Shown: in pieces, positions 28,018-36,535 of the stretch
Position numbering within the stretch: the first letter of the stretch is position 1
Layout of the letters: every line of letters starts with the position of its first letter
Origin: Chitinophaga ginsengisoli
Lineage (GTDB): Bacteria > Bacteroidota > Bacteroidia > Chitinophagales > Chitinophagaceae
NCBI RefSeq assembly: GCF_003014595.1
Contig: NZ_PYGK01000006.1
Location: 248,001-312,000 of the forward strand
Direction of reading: 5' to 3'
Length of the DNA: 64,000 bases
Program-made: the position numbers and the translations under genes
The notes under the pieces: model-generated
What the model was told of the DNA's origin: nothing
Databases searched by the model: none
The model's input: only the letters and a program-made list of their open reading frames with translations

Positions 28018-28887
28018 GTGGATGTTCAACGCTACATATCGTCCGGTATAATTGAGAATCACATCACGGGGTTACTTTCAGAATCAGAATCGCGTGAGGT
28101 GCTCAATACCATTCAGCAGCATTCCGAAGTAAAGGCTGCTGCCGATGCCTTGCAGGTGGACATGGAGCGCTACATACAGCTATGGGCGGCCAAGCCTCCG
28201 GCAGCTATCAAACGCCAGATAATGGACCGCCTGCACAAAGACGAAGCTGAAGACCCCGCTACCGCTGAACCCGAAACCTTCACAGCCAATAATAACGAAA
28301 ACACATTCTCAGAAGATACAGGATCAGGCATGAGTCTGGGTTTATCCCAGCTTCAGATCTGGCAATACAGTGCCGCCGCAGCTATTGCGCTGCTGCTGGG
28401 CAGTGTGGTCATGAACATCGTTTCTTACAGTAACGCCAATAATTATCAGCAACAGGTTGCCGCCCTGCAATCTGATCAGACTTCTTTGCTGGCTGAAAGA
28501 GATGCGCTGAAGGAACAGCTGGAGTTTGCCCAGAAAGAAAACGGTGTCATGAAAGACCCTTCCTTCAAATGGATCCGTATGCCGGGCGTTGGTAAACATG
28601 CCGGTATAGTAGCCACCATCTGCTGGAACCCACAATCCAAAGAAACATTCATTCTGGCGCAGGCATTACCCGAACCCCCTGCCGATAAACAATACCAGCT
28701 CTGGGCTATCGTAAATGGCAAACCCATCGATGCCGGCGTATTTGAGCTGGGCAGTAAAGCCCATACTGTACAGAAGGTAAAAGCAGTAGACAATGCCCAG
28801 GTTTTTGCGGTGACCCTCGAGAAGAAAGGTGGAAGCCCATCACCTACGTTGGAACAGATGTTTGTAGCCGGAAAAGTAGCTGGCTGA
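28018..28887 (+). CDS. RskA-like anti-sigma factor (pair 1)
   Basis: Membrane-bound regulator of the adjacent sigma factor, 289 residues. The cytoplasmic N-terminal part (about 1-115) starts VDVQRYISSGIIENHITGLL and lacks the Cys/His of zinc-type anti-sigma domains. One membrane helix lies near 118-140 (AAAAIALLLGSVVMNIV). A coiled coil follows (about 141-175, LQSDQTSLLAERDALKEQL), then an RskA C-terminal domain (about 185-285) with ADKQYQLWAIVNGKPIDAG and EKKGGSPSPTLEQMFV. The start is a GTG 4 bp after the sigma gene; no ATG nearby fits. The signal it senses is unknown. Confidence 0.88.
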   Translation: MDVQRYISSGIIENHITGLLSESESREVLNTIQQHSEVKAAADALQVDMERYIQLWAAKPPAAIKRQIMDRLHKDEAEDPATAEPETFTANNNENTFSEDTGSGMSLGLSQLQIWQYSAAAAIALLLGSVVMNIVSYSNANNYQQQVAALQSDQTSLLAERDALKEQLEFAQKENGVMKDPSFKWIRMPGVGKHAGIVATICWNPQSKETFILAQALPEPPADKQYQLWAIVNGKPIDAGVFELGSKAHTVQKVKAVDNAQVFAVTLEKKGGSPSPTLEQMFVAGKVAG

Positions 28888-29062
28888 TATCCCTTTATAT
28901 ACCCTTCCTCCACTAGAGCGCTCATTATCAATTATTCCGTAATAATTGCTATCTTTCCTTTAATATTGCATTCCCATTAACCATTTATCAGGACTTATTA
29001 GGATTGTAACAAAAAGTTGTACCGGTAACAGTTCCAATCATACTGTAGCACCTGCAGCTAAA

Positions 29063-29090
29063 TTGTGGAGCACACTGAAATGTATTTTTA
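29063..29090 (+). promoter_or_regulatory. Possible promoter of sigma/anti-sigma pair 2
   Basis: TTG at 29063-29065 and TATTTTTA at 29083-29090 with a 17-bp spacer; the last base of the -7 box departs from consensus. Confidence 0.35.
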
Positions 29091-29108
29091 ACAAAATTTT
29101 TAACTGTT

Positions 29109-29660
29109 TTGGAATCCGCGTTTACATATACGGAATCTGAGCTGGTGCAGGGCCTCAAAGCCAAAGACCAGAAGGTGTTCGGCTACCTTTATGACCGTTA
29201 TTCGCCTGCTTTGTACGGTGTAGCGCTGAAGGTGCTCAACGACGAAAGTAATGCGAATGACGTACTACAGGAAGTGTTCCTTAAAATATGGCGTAATATC
29301 GACAGGTACGACGAAAGCAAAGGACGTCTGTTTACCTGGATGCTAAATATTACCCGCAATTCCGCAATTGATACACTCCGCTCGAAGGCACATAAAATGG
29401 ATCAAAAAATCCAAGACATTGGAGATGACGTACATTTATATACAGGTAATTTAACTGTACTCCCATCCGTTGACCATCTTGGACTTTCAAAAGTCCTTGA
29501 AAAATTAACCAAGGAACAACGAATCATCATCGACTTAGCGTACTATAAAGGGTGCACCCAGGAAGAAATATCCAAGGTGCTGGAGATTCCGTTGGGTACC
29601 GTGAAAACAAGGATGAGGAATGCAATTATTCAATTAAGGAATTTGTTAAAACTAGTATAA
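29109..29660 (+). CDS. ECF sigma factor (SigK-like, pair 2)
   Basis: Paralogue of the sigma factor at 27465, 183 residues, with near-identical blocks: YTESELVQGLKAKDQKVFGYL, DVLQEVFLKIWRNIDRYDESK and GRLFTWMLNITRNSAIDTL in region 2, and TKEQRIIIDLAYYKGCTQ with IPLGTVKTRMRNAIIQLR in region 4. It also starts with TTG (29109). Region 4 is almost unchanged between the copies, suggesting that they read similar promoters, while the anti-sigma partners differ more. The anti-sigma gene begins 2 bp after its stop codon. Confidence 0.9.
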   Translation: MESAFTYTESELVQGLKAKDQKVFGYLYDRYSPALYGVALKVLNDESNANDVLQEVFLKIWRNIDRYDESKGRLFTWMLNITRNSAIDTLRSKAHKMDQKIQDIGDDVHLYTGNLTVLPSVDHLGLSKVLEKLTKEQRIIIDLAYYKGCTQEEISKVLEIPLGTVKTRMRNAIIQLRNLLKLV

Positions 29661-29662
29661 GA

Positions 29663-30496
29663 GTGGACGCATCACGTTTCATATCGTCCGGATTGATTGA
29701 AGCTTATGTAAGCGGACTGGCAACCTCCAACGAAGTACAGGAGCTGGAACGCGGTATGAAGCAATACCCGGAAGTAGCAGCTGCAGTAGACGACTGCCAG
29801 CTGGATATGGAACAGTACGTTACGCTACAATCCAAAACACCTCCCTCAGATCTCAAACAACGCATCTTTCATATCATCGTTAATGAAGAAGCTGCACGTG
29901 AAGCCGGCACCTTCAGCGAAGAACAGGTCACTGACGAATTTCCCGAAACAAAAACATATGTAAGCAGCGCCTGGCGCTGGATAGCTGCTGCCGCTATCAT
30001 ATTATTATTGGGCAGCCTGTGGATGAACTATGTATTCTTCGGACAAGTCAACGATTATAAAGGCCGCTACGAAGCATTGACAGTTACACAAAATACACTC
30101 GCATCAGAGTCCAATCTTTATAAGGCCCGTATCGAACAGATGGAGCAATCTTTCGACCTCATGAAGAATCCTTCCATGAAGGCCGTAAAGATGCCCGGCA
30201 CCAAACCTTTCCCTACCGCATTAGCCACCGTTTACTGGAATCAACAGTCAAAGGAAGTGTTCGTTATGGTGAACAATCTTCCGGAACCAGCTGCCGACAA
30301 ACAGTATCAGCTCTGGGCTATTGTGGATGGTAAACCCGTTGATATGGGCGTATTTGAAATGAGCAACCCGCACGAACTCCTGCAAAAGATGAAGTCTATA
30401 GACAACGCAGAAATGTTTGCCATCACCCTCGAGAAGAAAGGTGGAAGCCCCGTTCCCACCTTAGACCAGATGTATGTGGCAGGAAAAGCCAGCTGA
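29663..30496 (+). CDS. RskA-like anti-sigma factor (pair 2)
   Basis: Membrane anti-sigma factor of 277 residues, paralogous to the one at 28018. I start it at the GTG at 29663 (VDASRFISSGLIEAYVSGLA), which aligns with the GTG start of pair 1; an open frame back to 29552 overlaps the sigma gene and has no counterpart in pair 1. It has one membrane helix (about 107-126, IAAAAIILLLGSLWMNYVFF), a short coiled coil, and an RskA domain with ADKQYQLWAIVDGKPVDMG and EKKGGSPVPTLDQMYV. It probably holds the sigma factor at 29109 at the membrane until an envelope signal arrives. Confidence 0.88.
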   Translation: MDASRFISSGLIEAYVSGLATSNEVQELERGMKQYPEVAAAVDDCQLDMEQYVTLQSKTPPSDLKQRIFHIIVNEEAAREAGTFSEEQVTDEFPETKTYVSSAWRWIAAAAIILLLGSLWMNYVFFGQVNDYKGRYEALTVTQNTLASESNLYKARIEQMEQSFDLMKNPSMKAVKMPGTKPFPTALATVYWNQQSKEVFVMVNNLPEPAADKQYQLWAIVDGKPVDMGVFEMSNPHELLQKMKSIDNAEMFAITLEKKGGSPVPTLDQMYVAGKAS

Positions 30497-30523
30497 AACG
30501 TGTAAAATATATAATTTCGCAGG

Positions 30524-31450
30524 ATGCGAAAACTCTGGATCTATACTATCACACTGTTTGTATTTCAGCATACCTATGCACAGGATACCGCCAGATATAA
30601 AGGGATGACAATTAACCTGGATGAAGTGACCGTCGAAGCCAAACGTATCGGCTTTGATGTCAATAGCTTCATTAAAAGAGTGGAAGATGATACCACCTTT
30701 TACCGCGCCTTTAAAAATCTGCGCCTCCTGGGATATACCGCCGACAACGATATCCGTATTTATGATAAGCATGATGGCATTCAGGCTTCCCTCAAGAGTC
30801 AGACATTGCAAACCATGCAGGGCAGATGCCGCAGTATGAAAGTGCTTAGTCAGGATGTTACCGGCGACTTCTTCGACAAAAAAGGACAATACAACTACTA
30901 CACCGCTGAATTATATGGCAACCTCTTTTTCACCCAGGGCACCGTATGTGTGGATGCCAGCGGAGAAGAACCGGAAAGATCGAAGGGTAGTATGGCCAGG
31001 CATAAAAACCAGTTGAAACAACTCATTTTCAATCCTGGTAAACCCGTCAGAGGTGTTCCTATCGTAGGCGGAAAGGTGGCCATCTTTGATCCGGAAGTAA
31101 TGCGCTTGTACGACTTCTCTATTACGTCTGAGAGCTATAACGACGTGCCCTGTTATGTATTCAGCGCAAGGGCCAAACCTAATCTCAACATGTTTGACAG
31201 GGGAGATGTAGTGATCAATGAACTGATCACTTATTTCAATAAGGATAACTTTGAAATCGTAGGCCGCATCTATTCCCTCTCTTATAAAACAATGCTCTTT
31301 GACTTCAACGTAAAGATGAATGTACAGATGACCAAACAACAGGGCCTGCTCATCCCGGCGCTGGTCACATACGACGGTACCTGGGATGTACCATTCAAGA
31401 AGCGGGAAACAGCCAGGTTTATTGCAAAGTTCCACAGCTTCACAGAGTAG
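30524..31450 (+). CDS. Exported protein of unknown function
   Basis: Protein of 308 residues with a signal peptide ending near HTYAQ (residue 20) and no further membrane helix or lipobox. A segment early in the mature part, INLDEVTVEAKRIGFDVNSF, recalls the link region of outer-membrane receptors, but no plug or barrel follows. I do not recognise the family. It follows the second anti-sigma gene by 27 bp in the same direction and could belong to that transcript, which would make it a candidate target or sensor of the sigma pair. A bidirectional terminator ends it at 31482. Confidence 0.75.
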   Translation: MRKLWIYTITLFVFQHTYAQDTARYKGMTINLDEVTVEAKRIGFDVNSFIKRVEDDTTFYRAFKNLRLLGYTADNDIRIYDKHDGIQASLKSQTLQTMQGRCRSMKVLSQDVTGDFFDKKGQYNYYTAELYGNLFFTQGTVCVDASGEEPERSKGSMARHKNQLKQLIFNPGKPVRGVPIVGGKVAIFDPEVMRLYDFSITSESYNDVPCYVFSARAKPNLNMFDRGDVVINELITYFNKDNFEIVGRIYSLSYKTMLFDFNVKMNVQMTKQQGLLIPALVTYDGTWDVPFKKRETARFIAKFHSFTE

Positions 31451-31481
31451 CAGCGGACAAAAAACTATTCATACCGGCAAT

Positions 31482-31521
31482 AAAAAAAGAGAGGCTTCAC
31501 AATGAAGCCTCTCTTTTTTTT
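31482..31521. terminator. Bidirectional terminator
   Basis: AAAGAGAGGCTTCA pairs with TGAAGCCTCTCTTT around CAA, flanked by A and T runs, so it works on both strands. It separates the plus-strand exported protein from the minus-strand T9SS cargo gene. Confidence 0.92.
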
Positions 31522-31532
31522 GTCAAATTATT

Positions 31533-33197
31533 TTAGTAAATCACTGTAACCGAACCGGTCTTCTTCACTTTTTCTCCCGTCGCTACTATCTTATAATCCA
31601 TTACCCATACATATGTTCCAACCGGTACTCTTCCTTTGTCCCAGGTGCCTTTCCATCCAACTCCCGGGTCTGTGGTGTAGTAGATCCGTTGTCCCCATCT
31701 GTTAAAGAGCACCAGCTCAAAGTCAGCAATAGCACATCGGAATTTCGGTCGGAAGTAGTCATTCAGGCCGTCCGCATTGGGTGTAAAGGCCGTCGGTAGA
31801 TATACCTGGCAACCACATTCCTGGAAGGTGATATCCACCTCATCTATCGACTGCCCGCAACTATTCGTGGCCACAATAGCATAGTGCCCTGCCTGCGTGA
31901 CCGGGAAGAGTGGGAGTGAAGAGCTGTCCTGCCATTTATATTGCATACCGGCACCGTCGGGGTGAAGGTTGTACACCTCACCTATACATAGCAGGGTATC
32001 TGCTCCTAAATTCGTTCGTAATGTATCTTCAAACTGTACATGGATGGTATCACTATCTATACAACGTCCCACTTTTGCCTGTACCCAGTAATACCCTGTT
32101 TGCCGTACATAGTAGGTAGCCTGTTTGGATGTATCCTGCCAACGGTAGGAGGCGGTTCCGAAGTCGGCTTTCAACACCAGCGTTTCACCTTTACATACTA
32201 CGGTATCGTTACCAAGATCGAGGTTCTTGTCCGGTTTGAAACGGATCAGGATCGTATCGAGAACTTCGCAGGTGTTATTAATATTCACAAAGACCCAAAG
32301 GTCCCATCGACTTCGGATGTTTGTCGTAGGCGTCGTAGCGCCGTTGCTCCAGCGGTAAGCCGTAGCGCCGGGTGTGGTTGCATCGACTGTTATTGATTCC
32401 CCCGGACATAAGATCGTGTCTCTTCCCAATGAGAAAGGATGTTGCTGACCGGCAAATGCGATATAGATCGTATCGCGGTACAGGCCACAACCCTTGGCAT
32501 CGGCAGTCACGATATACTGGGTGGATGGCATGGCTACATCGCTGTGTACAATGATGTTAGGGGTTGTATCGCCGGTGTTCCAGAGATAGGTACAGTTCTG
32601 GGCAGTAGCATCCAGTTCCAGTGTTTCCCCCAGACAGAGTATCAGGCTGCTGTCGCCCAGGTCGAGTTTCGGCACAGGTGTATAGAACACGTTGACTGAA
32701 TCCGGCACCAGACAACCATTGATTTTCACCTTATAGGTCCCCATCGTATCTACCAGTATACTTTGATTAGTGGATCCGTCCTGCCACTCATAGGTCGCTC
32801 CGGCCACGGTAGGCGCCGTGAGGGTAATGGTAGTACTGTCACAGATGGTCTGGTCGGTAGGACCAAAATCATAGATAACAGGAGCTACGATTGTCAGGGA
32901 AGTGGTAGATGTTGTTGGAACGCCTGCTTTGAAGACGATCAGTTGCACGGTGTAGGTGCCAACAGTATTGTAGAGGTGTGCGCCTTTTATCTTGCGGGAA
33001 GTATCCGCAGAACCTGAGGCAGGATCACCAAAGTACCAATGTACAGAATCAATCCCTGCAAGGTCCGCCGGAGTAATCTCGAATCTAACACTATCATTCT
33101 GGCAGGTTGTTGAATACGTAAATTGTGTCTGTGCCCGAGCGCTAAATGCACCCAGCATGGTTGTTATAACCGCGATTAATAGATATAGGCTTCTCAT
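31533..33197 (-). CDS. Secreted PKD/Ig-like repeat protein with type B T9SS sorting domain
   Basis: Cell-surface or secreted protein of 554 residues. A signal peptide (ending near ARAQ, residue 23) is followed by a PKD-like domain (about 25-110). About five Ig-like repeats of 60-75 residues come next, each opening with a pattern such as LGNDTVVCKGETL or LGRDTILCPGESI and containing a YxWxDGS-like core. The last 90 residues form the gliding-motility-type C-terminal domain (YLPTAFTPNADGLNDYFRP, then LVLFNRWGQRIYY and GTYVWVMDYK), which directs export by the type IX system and surface attachment. Each repeat keeps two Cys, probably a disulfide. The role is likely adhesive; no enzyme domain is seen. 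Confidence 0.9.
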   Translation of the reverse strand: MRSLYLLIAVITTMLGAFSARAQTQFTYSTTCQNDSVRFEITPADLAGIDSVHWYFGDPASGSADTSRKIKGAHLYNTVGTYTVQLIVFKAGVPTTSTTSLTIVAPVIYDFGPTDQTICDSTTITLTAPTVAGATYEWQDGSTNQSILVDTMGTYKVKINGCLVPDSVNVFYTPVPKLDLGDSSLILCLGETLELDATAQNCTYLWNTGDTTPNIIVHSDVAMPSTQYIVTADAKGCGLYRDTIYIAFAGQQHPFSLGRDTILCPGESITVDATTPGATAYRWSNGATTPTTNIRSRWDLWVFVNINNTCEVLDTILIRFKPDKNLDLGNDTVVCKGETLVLKADFGTASYRWQDTSKQATYYVRQTGYYWVQAKVGRCIDSDTIHVQFEDTLRTNLGADTLLCIGEVYNLHPDGAGMQYKWQDSSSLPLFPVTQAGHYAIVATNSCGQSIDEVDITFQECGCQVYLPTAFTPNADGLNDYFRPKFRCAIADFELVLFNRWGQRIYYTTDPGVGWKGTWDKGRVPVGTYVWVMDYKIVATGEKVKKTGSVTVIY

Positions 33198-33262
33198 GGA
33201 GGGACATGGGTAAGGTGCTAAATTAATCGAAAAAATGATATGTTTTTATTTTTTAATGAGAT

Positions 33263-34333
33263 TTAATCCTCAAGAGGTCTGGCACTTACATACCGTCTCC
33301 ATTTTTCCAGTACTGCTTTGAAATCTTCAGGTAAGGGACTCTCAAAATGCATAGGTTTCCTGGTACGAGGGTGTATGAACCCTAATGTCTGCGCATGCAG
33401 GGCATGGCGTGGCATAATTTCGAAGCAGTTTTCTACAAACTGCTTGTATTTGGCAAAGACGGTCCCCTTCAGGATGCGGTCTCCCCCATAAGTATCGTCG
33501 TTGAACAGGGAATGTCCGATGTGCTGCATGTGTACCCTGATCTGGTGAGTACGACCTGTTTCCAGGCGGCATTCAATGAGTGTCACATAGTTATACCGCT
33601 CCAGCACCTTGTAATGGGTGATGGCTTCCTTCCCATATTCTCCATCCGGATAGGCATCCATGATCTTACGAAAACGCTGGTGACGGCCTACATGTGCCTC
33701 AATGGTCCCTTCCTCTTCCTCAAAATCGCCCCATACGAGGGCCATATAACGGCGTTGAACGGTATGGTCGAAGAACTGTTTGGCCAGGTCATTCATGGCC
33801 TTGTCTGACTTAGCTACCACGAGTAATCCGCTGGTATTCTTGTCAATACGGTGTACCAGTCCGAAGCGGGGAATAGCTGGTTCGGGCACCGGTGTAGTGG
33901 TGCGGTCGCCCAGGTACCAGGCCAGTCCGTTTACCAGGGTGCCGGTATAATTGCCGCAGCCGGGATGGACTACCATCCCCGGTAACTTGTTGACTACCAT
34001 CAGATCTTCATCCTCGTAAATAATGTCCAGCGGAATTTCTTCAGGGATCACTTCCGTATTCTCCGGGTTTTTATTGGAAAAAACCACAATACGGTCATGC
34101 GCCTTCACCTTATAGTTGGATTTTACCGGTTTATCATTGACGATGACCATGCCATTGTCACAGGCCTGCTGGATTTTGTTGCGGGTAGCCCCTTCCACCC
34201 GGTTCATGAGGAACTTGTCCACACGGAGTGGTTCCTGTCCTTTGTCCGCCACAATATTTACCCGCTCGTACAGCTCCTCGCTGCCTTCGCCGTTTTCCAG
34301 TTCATCTTCAAGCTCAATCAGTTCTTCCGCCAT
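33263..34333 (-). CDS. RluD-family 23S rRNA pseudouridine synthase
   Basis: RNA pseudouridine synthase of 356 residues. An acidic N-terminal extension (about 1-25, rich in Glu) precedes an S4 RNA-binding domain (about 35-95, LRVDKFLMNRVEGATRNKI). The catalytic domain follows with the family motif HRIDKNTSGLLVVAKSD, whose Asp is the catalytic residue, and later the ETGRTHQIRVHMQHIGHSL block. It most resembles RluD, which modifies helix 69 of 23S rRNA, but RluA-type specificity cannot be fixed by eye. Upstream, towards lipB, lies a 151-bp palindrome. Confidence 0.93.
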   Translation of the reverse strand: MAEELIELEDELENGEGSEELYERVNIVADKGQEPLRVDKFLMNRVEGATRNKIQQACDNGMVIVNDKPVKSNYKVKAHDRIVVFSNKNPENTEVIPEEIPLDIIYEDEDLMVVNKLPGMVVHPGCGNYTGTLVNGLAWYLGDRTTTPVPEPAIPRFGLVHRIDKNTSGLLVVAKSDKAMNDLAKQFFDHTVQRRYMALVWGDFEEEEGTIEAHVGRHQRFRKIMDAYPDGEYGKEAITHYKVLERYNYVTLIECRLETGRTHQIRVHMQHIGHSLFNDDTYGGDRILKGTVFAKYKQFVENCFEIMPRHALHAQTLGFIHPRTRKPMHFESPLPEDFKAVLEKWRRYVSARPLED

Positions 34334-34452
34334 GAGGATTCAAAATTTTTGCAAAGGTAAGGATTGCTGGGCGCATGTCCACAGGTTGAGGACAGGATAT
34401 CCCCTCTCATATGTCCGATTTCCGTCTTTTTTTCGCTTTATGTTCGCTCTGT

Positions 34453-34603
34453 GTTGCATTAATCTTCTATATCTCCATATCGCTATACCGTCATCTGGAT
34501 ATCACTTCACCGACATATGTATATCGATTCGATATAGAGATGACGGTGAAATGATATGGAAATGACGGTATAGTGATATGGAAGCATCGAAGAAAGATGC
34601 AAC
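34453..34603. repeat. 151-bp imperfect palindrome with four copies of a 20-bp motif
   Basis: The element is symmetric about position 34528. The ends are GTTGCAT (34453-34459) and ATGCAAC (34597-34603). Inside are four copies of a motif like CATATCACTATACCGTCAT: at 34475-34494 and 34497-34516 in one direction, and at 34540-34559 and 34562-34581 inverted. The outer pair differ at one base of 20. The centre is TATATCG-ATT-CGATATA (34520-34536). It fills the gap between rluD-type gene and lipB and does not code for protein. Confidence 0.85.
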
Positions 34604-34654
34604 AAATAAGCGGTTTTAATCGATTATTGTTGCCCATCGTTTGCCCCGAGGGGA

Positions 34655-34687
34655 TTGAACATGTCAGCCACTAATTCCGTATTTTTG
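34655..34687 (+). promoter_or_regulatory. Probable lipB promoter
   Basis: TTG at 34655-34657 and TATTTTTG at 34680-34687, an exact TAnnTTTG match; the 22-bp spacer is slightly long. The lipB ATG follows 11 bp after the -7 box, so the leader would be very short. Confidence 0.5.
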
Positions 34688-34698
34688 TGCCTGCAATT

Positions 34699-35415
34699 AT
34701 GAACAAGAAGATCCACACGAACGACCTGGGAATCATTGATTATCAGAAGGCCTGGGATTACCAGGAGCAGCTTTTACAGGAAAATGTACGTATCAAGCAG
34801 GCATTGGCGAAGGGGGATGTACCGGCTGGTCAGGCAAAGGAGACGACCCATTACCTGTTGTTCTGCGGGCATCCGCATATTTATACCCTGGGAAAGAGTG
34901 GCCATATGGAGAACCTGCTGCTGGATGATCATCAGCTGCAGGATAAAGGTATCAGCTTTGCAAACACCAACCGGGGAGGCGACATTACCTATCATGGTCC
35001 TGGTCAGGTAGTAGGATATCCGATCCTGGACCTGGAACATTTCTTTACCGATATTGGCAAATACCTGCGTTTCCTGGAAGAAGTGATCATCCGGACACTG
35101 GCAGACTATGGTATTAAAGGCGACCGTTCTCCGGGCGAGACCGGTGTTTGGCTGGACCCGCAGGATCCCGCCCGTGCCCGTAAGATTTGTGCCATGGGGG
35201 TACGCTGCAGTCGCTGGGTCACCATGCACGGTTTTGCCCTGAATGTAAACACCGATCTGAACTATTTTGGCAATATCGTTCCCTGTGGCATCTCCGATAA
35301 GAAGGTGGCTTCTATGCACGAAGAGTTAGGTCGGGAAGTAGCCGAAGCAGAAGTAAAGGCTAAGATAAGCCAACACTTTGCAGAAGTGTTTGAAGCTGAA
35401 ATGATTATGGATTAA
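34699..35415 (+). CDS. lipB: Lipoyl(octanoyl) transferase
   Basis: Enzyme that moves octanoyl groups from acyl carrier protein to the E2 and H proteins, the first step of lipoate assembly. The 238-residue protein contains TNRGGDITYHGPGQVVGYPI (about 93-112), the conserved substrate-binding block, GETGVWLD and a KICAMGVRCSRWVTMHGFAL segment with the catalytic Lys, and a CGI motif with the catalytic Cys (IVPCGISDK). The ATG at 34699 is preferred over a GTG 12 bp earlier, which overlaps the -7 box. LipA is not in this window. Confidence 0.95.
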   Translation: MNKKIHTNDLGIIDYQKAWDYQEQLLQENVRIKQALAKGDVPAGQAKETTHYLLFCGHPHIYTLGKSGHMENLLLDDHQLQDKGISFANTNRGGDITYHGPGQVVGYPILDLEHFFTDIGKYLRFLEEVIIRTLADYGIKGDRSPGETGVWLDPQDPARARKICAMGVRCSRWVTMHGFALNVNTDLNYFGNIVPCGISDKKVASMHEELGREVAEAEVKAKISQHFAEVFEAEMIMD

Positions 35416-35423
35416 TATACCTA

Positions 35424-35476
35424 TCAAAATAAAGGCAGAGAACGCATTCGCCGTCTCTGCCTTTTGTTATTTTGAT
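35424..35476. terminator. Bidirectional terminator after lipB
   Basis: AAAGGCAGAGA pairs with TCTCTGCCTTT around a 12-base loop, and flanking ATCAAAATAA and TTATTTTGAT extend the symmetry. It ends lipB and probably also the converging minus-strand gene at 35523. Confidence 0.85.
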
Positions 35477-35522
35477 AATAAATTGTTTGTAATTCAATTA
35501 GTTAGCGCAGGAATTTAGCGGA

Positions 35523-36296
35523 TTAATTCCTGTAATTCAACGGAATGAACAAATTCCACTTTTCATATGGCTTACCGTTCAGGTCTATCTCAAAATTGAA
35601 CCAGCCGGAATGCAGGAAAATGGCTTTCTCAAGTATCAGGAATGGTTCTTTCACTTCATCGATCTCAAAGAGGAAGGACCCATCGGGTTCAAAAAATTTT
35701 ACACTGTATTTTTTCTCCGGAGCATCCGGTAGTTTAATGTTCACATTCCCGTCGGCAGTGGTATAAACATAATTGGATGGATGCCATACTATTTTTTCCT
35801 CTTTAGGAGGCGCATTTTTCTCTTTTGTCGTAGCGGTAGGATTAGTATTCACACCAGCCTCTTTGGCGGCTGCAATCGCCTCTTTTACATCAGCCAGCTG
35901 TAATTTTTTACTACCGTCAATGGTACTATCCGGAATTGCCAATATGATATTCGAATAAAAGTAGCGCCCGTTATTAAACTGAATGAACAAACGGTAGTAA
36001 TTGGAACCGGGTAAAGGTTTGACATCCTGGTAGCCGATCCTGAGGTCATTAGGACTGGCCACAAGACCGATCGTACTGAAGTTCAGCACGCTGTCCAGGG
36101 AGCGCTGTACCCCTATAAATTTGACATCCCTGAAACCTGACAGCATCTCAAGCTGGATCTTGCCTGTCTTGATCAGTGCAGAGAAGTTTGGAAATACTGG
36201 CGGTGTTATGGTAGTCTGTGCCTTAACTAAAAAACCTGACGTTATAAAGACTGCAAAAAATACTGCGAATAGAATAGTACGCGACAACTGCTTCAT
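35523..36296 (-). CDS. Exported protein of unknown function
   Basis: Protein of 257 residues when started at the Met of MKQLSRTILFAVFF (36296), which gives a clean signal peptide ending near LVKAQ. An upstream extension to 36500 is open but reads as non-coding AT-rich sequence. The mature part has a middle segment rich in Ala, Lys and Glu (about 125-160, including KEKNAPPKEEK), then a C-terminal beta-rich part with YVYTTADGNVNIKLPDAPEKK and KYSVKFFEPDGSFLFEIDEV. I do not recognise a named family; it looks like one of the small periplasmic or outer-membrane-associated proteins common in Chitinophagaceae. Its 5' neighbour on the same strand is a lipoprotein gene 240 bp away. Confidence 0.75.
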   Translation of the reverse strand: MKQLSRTILFAVFFAVFITSGFLVKAQTTITPPVFPNFSALIKTGKIQLEMLSGFRDVKFIGVQRSLDSVLNFSTIGLVASPNDLRIGYQDVKPLPGSNYYRLFIQFNNGRYFYSNIILAIPDSTIDGSKKLQLADVKEAIAAAKEAGVNTNPTATTKEKNAPPKEEKIVWHPSNYVYTTADGNVNIKLPDAPEKKYSVKFFEPDGSFLFEIDEVKEPFLILEKAIFLHSGWFNFEIDLNGKPYEKWNLFIPLNYRN

Positions 36297-36535
36297 AGAT
36301 GCTAATTCCTGTAACCATACTTCCCAATGTCTTCCGTTTTCACAAAAAAACATTGGTTTTCCTCTTAAGTTGGCAAAAATAATGAATAGACGATTGAAAA
36401 TAGTGAACGGCGTAAATATAAACAATTCCACTATATAGAAATAGCGTAACAATGCGCTATTAACAAGTCTTTTAACAAATGAAAAGAGCCCGAAAGGCAA
36501 AATGATACACTATCCTGCCATCGTTATTCTTCAGT

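Noticed and set aside
36297..36500. N-terminal extension of the exported protein at 35523
   Set aside because: It would bury a good signal peptide behind 68 residues; the internal Met gives a normal secretory start.
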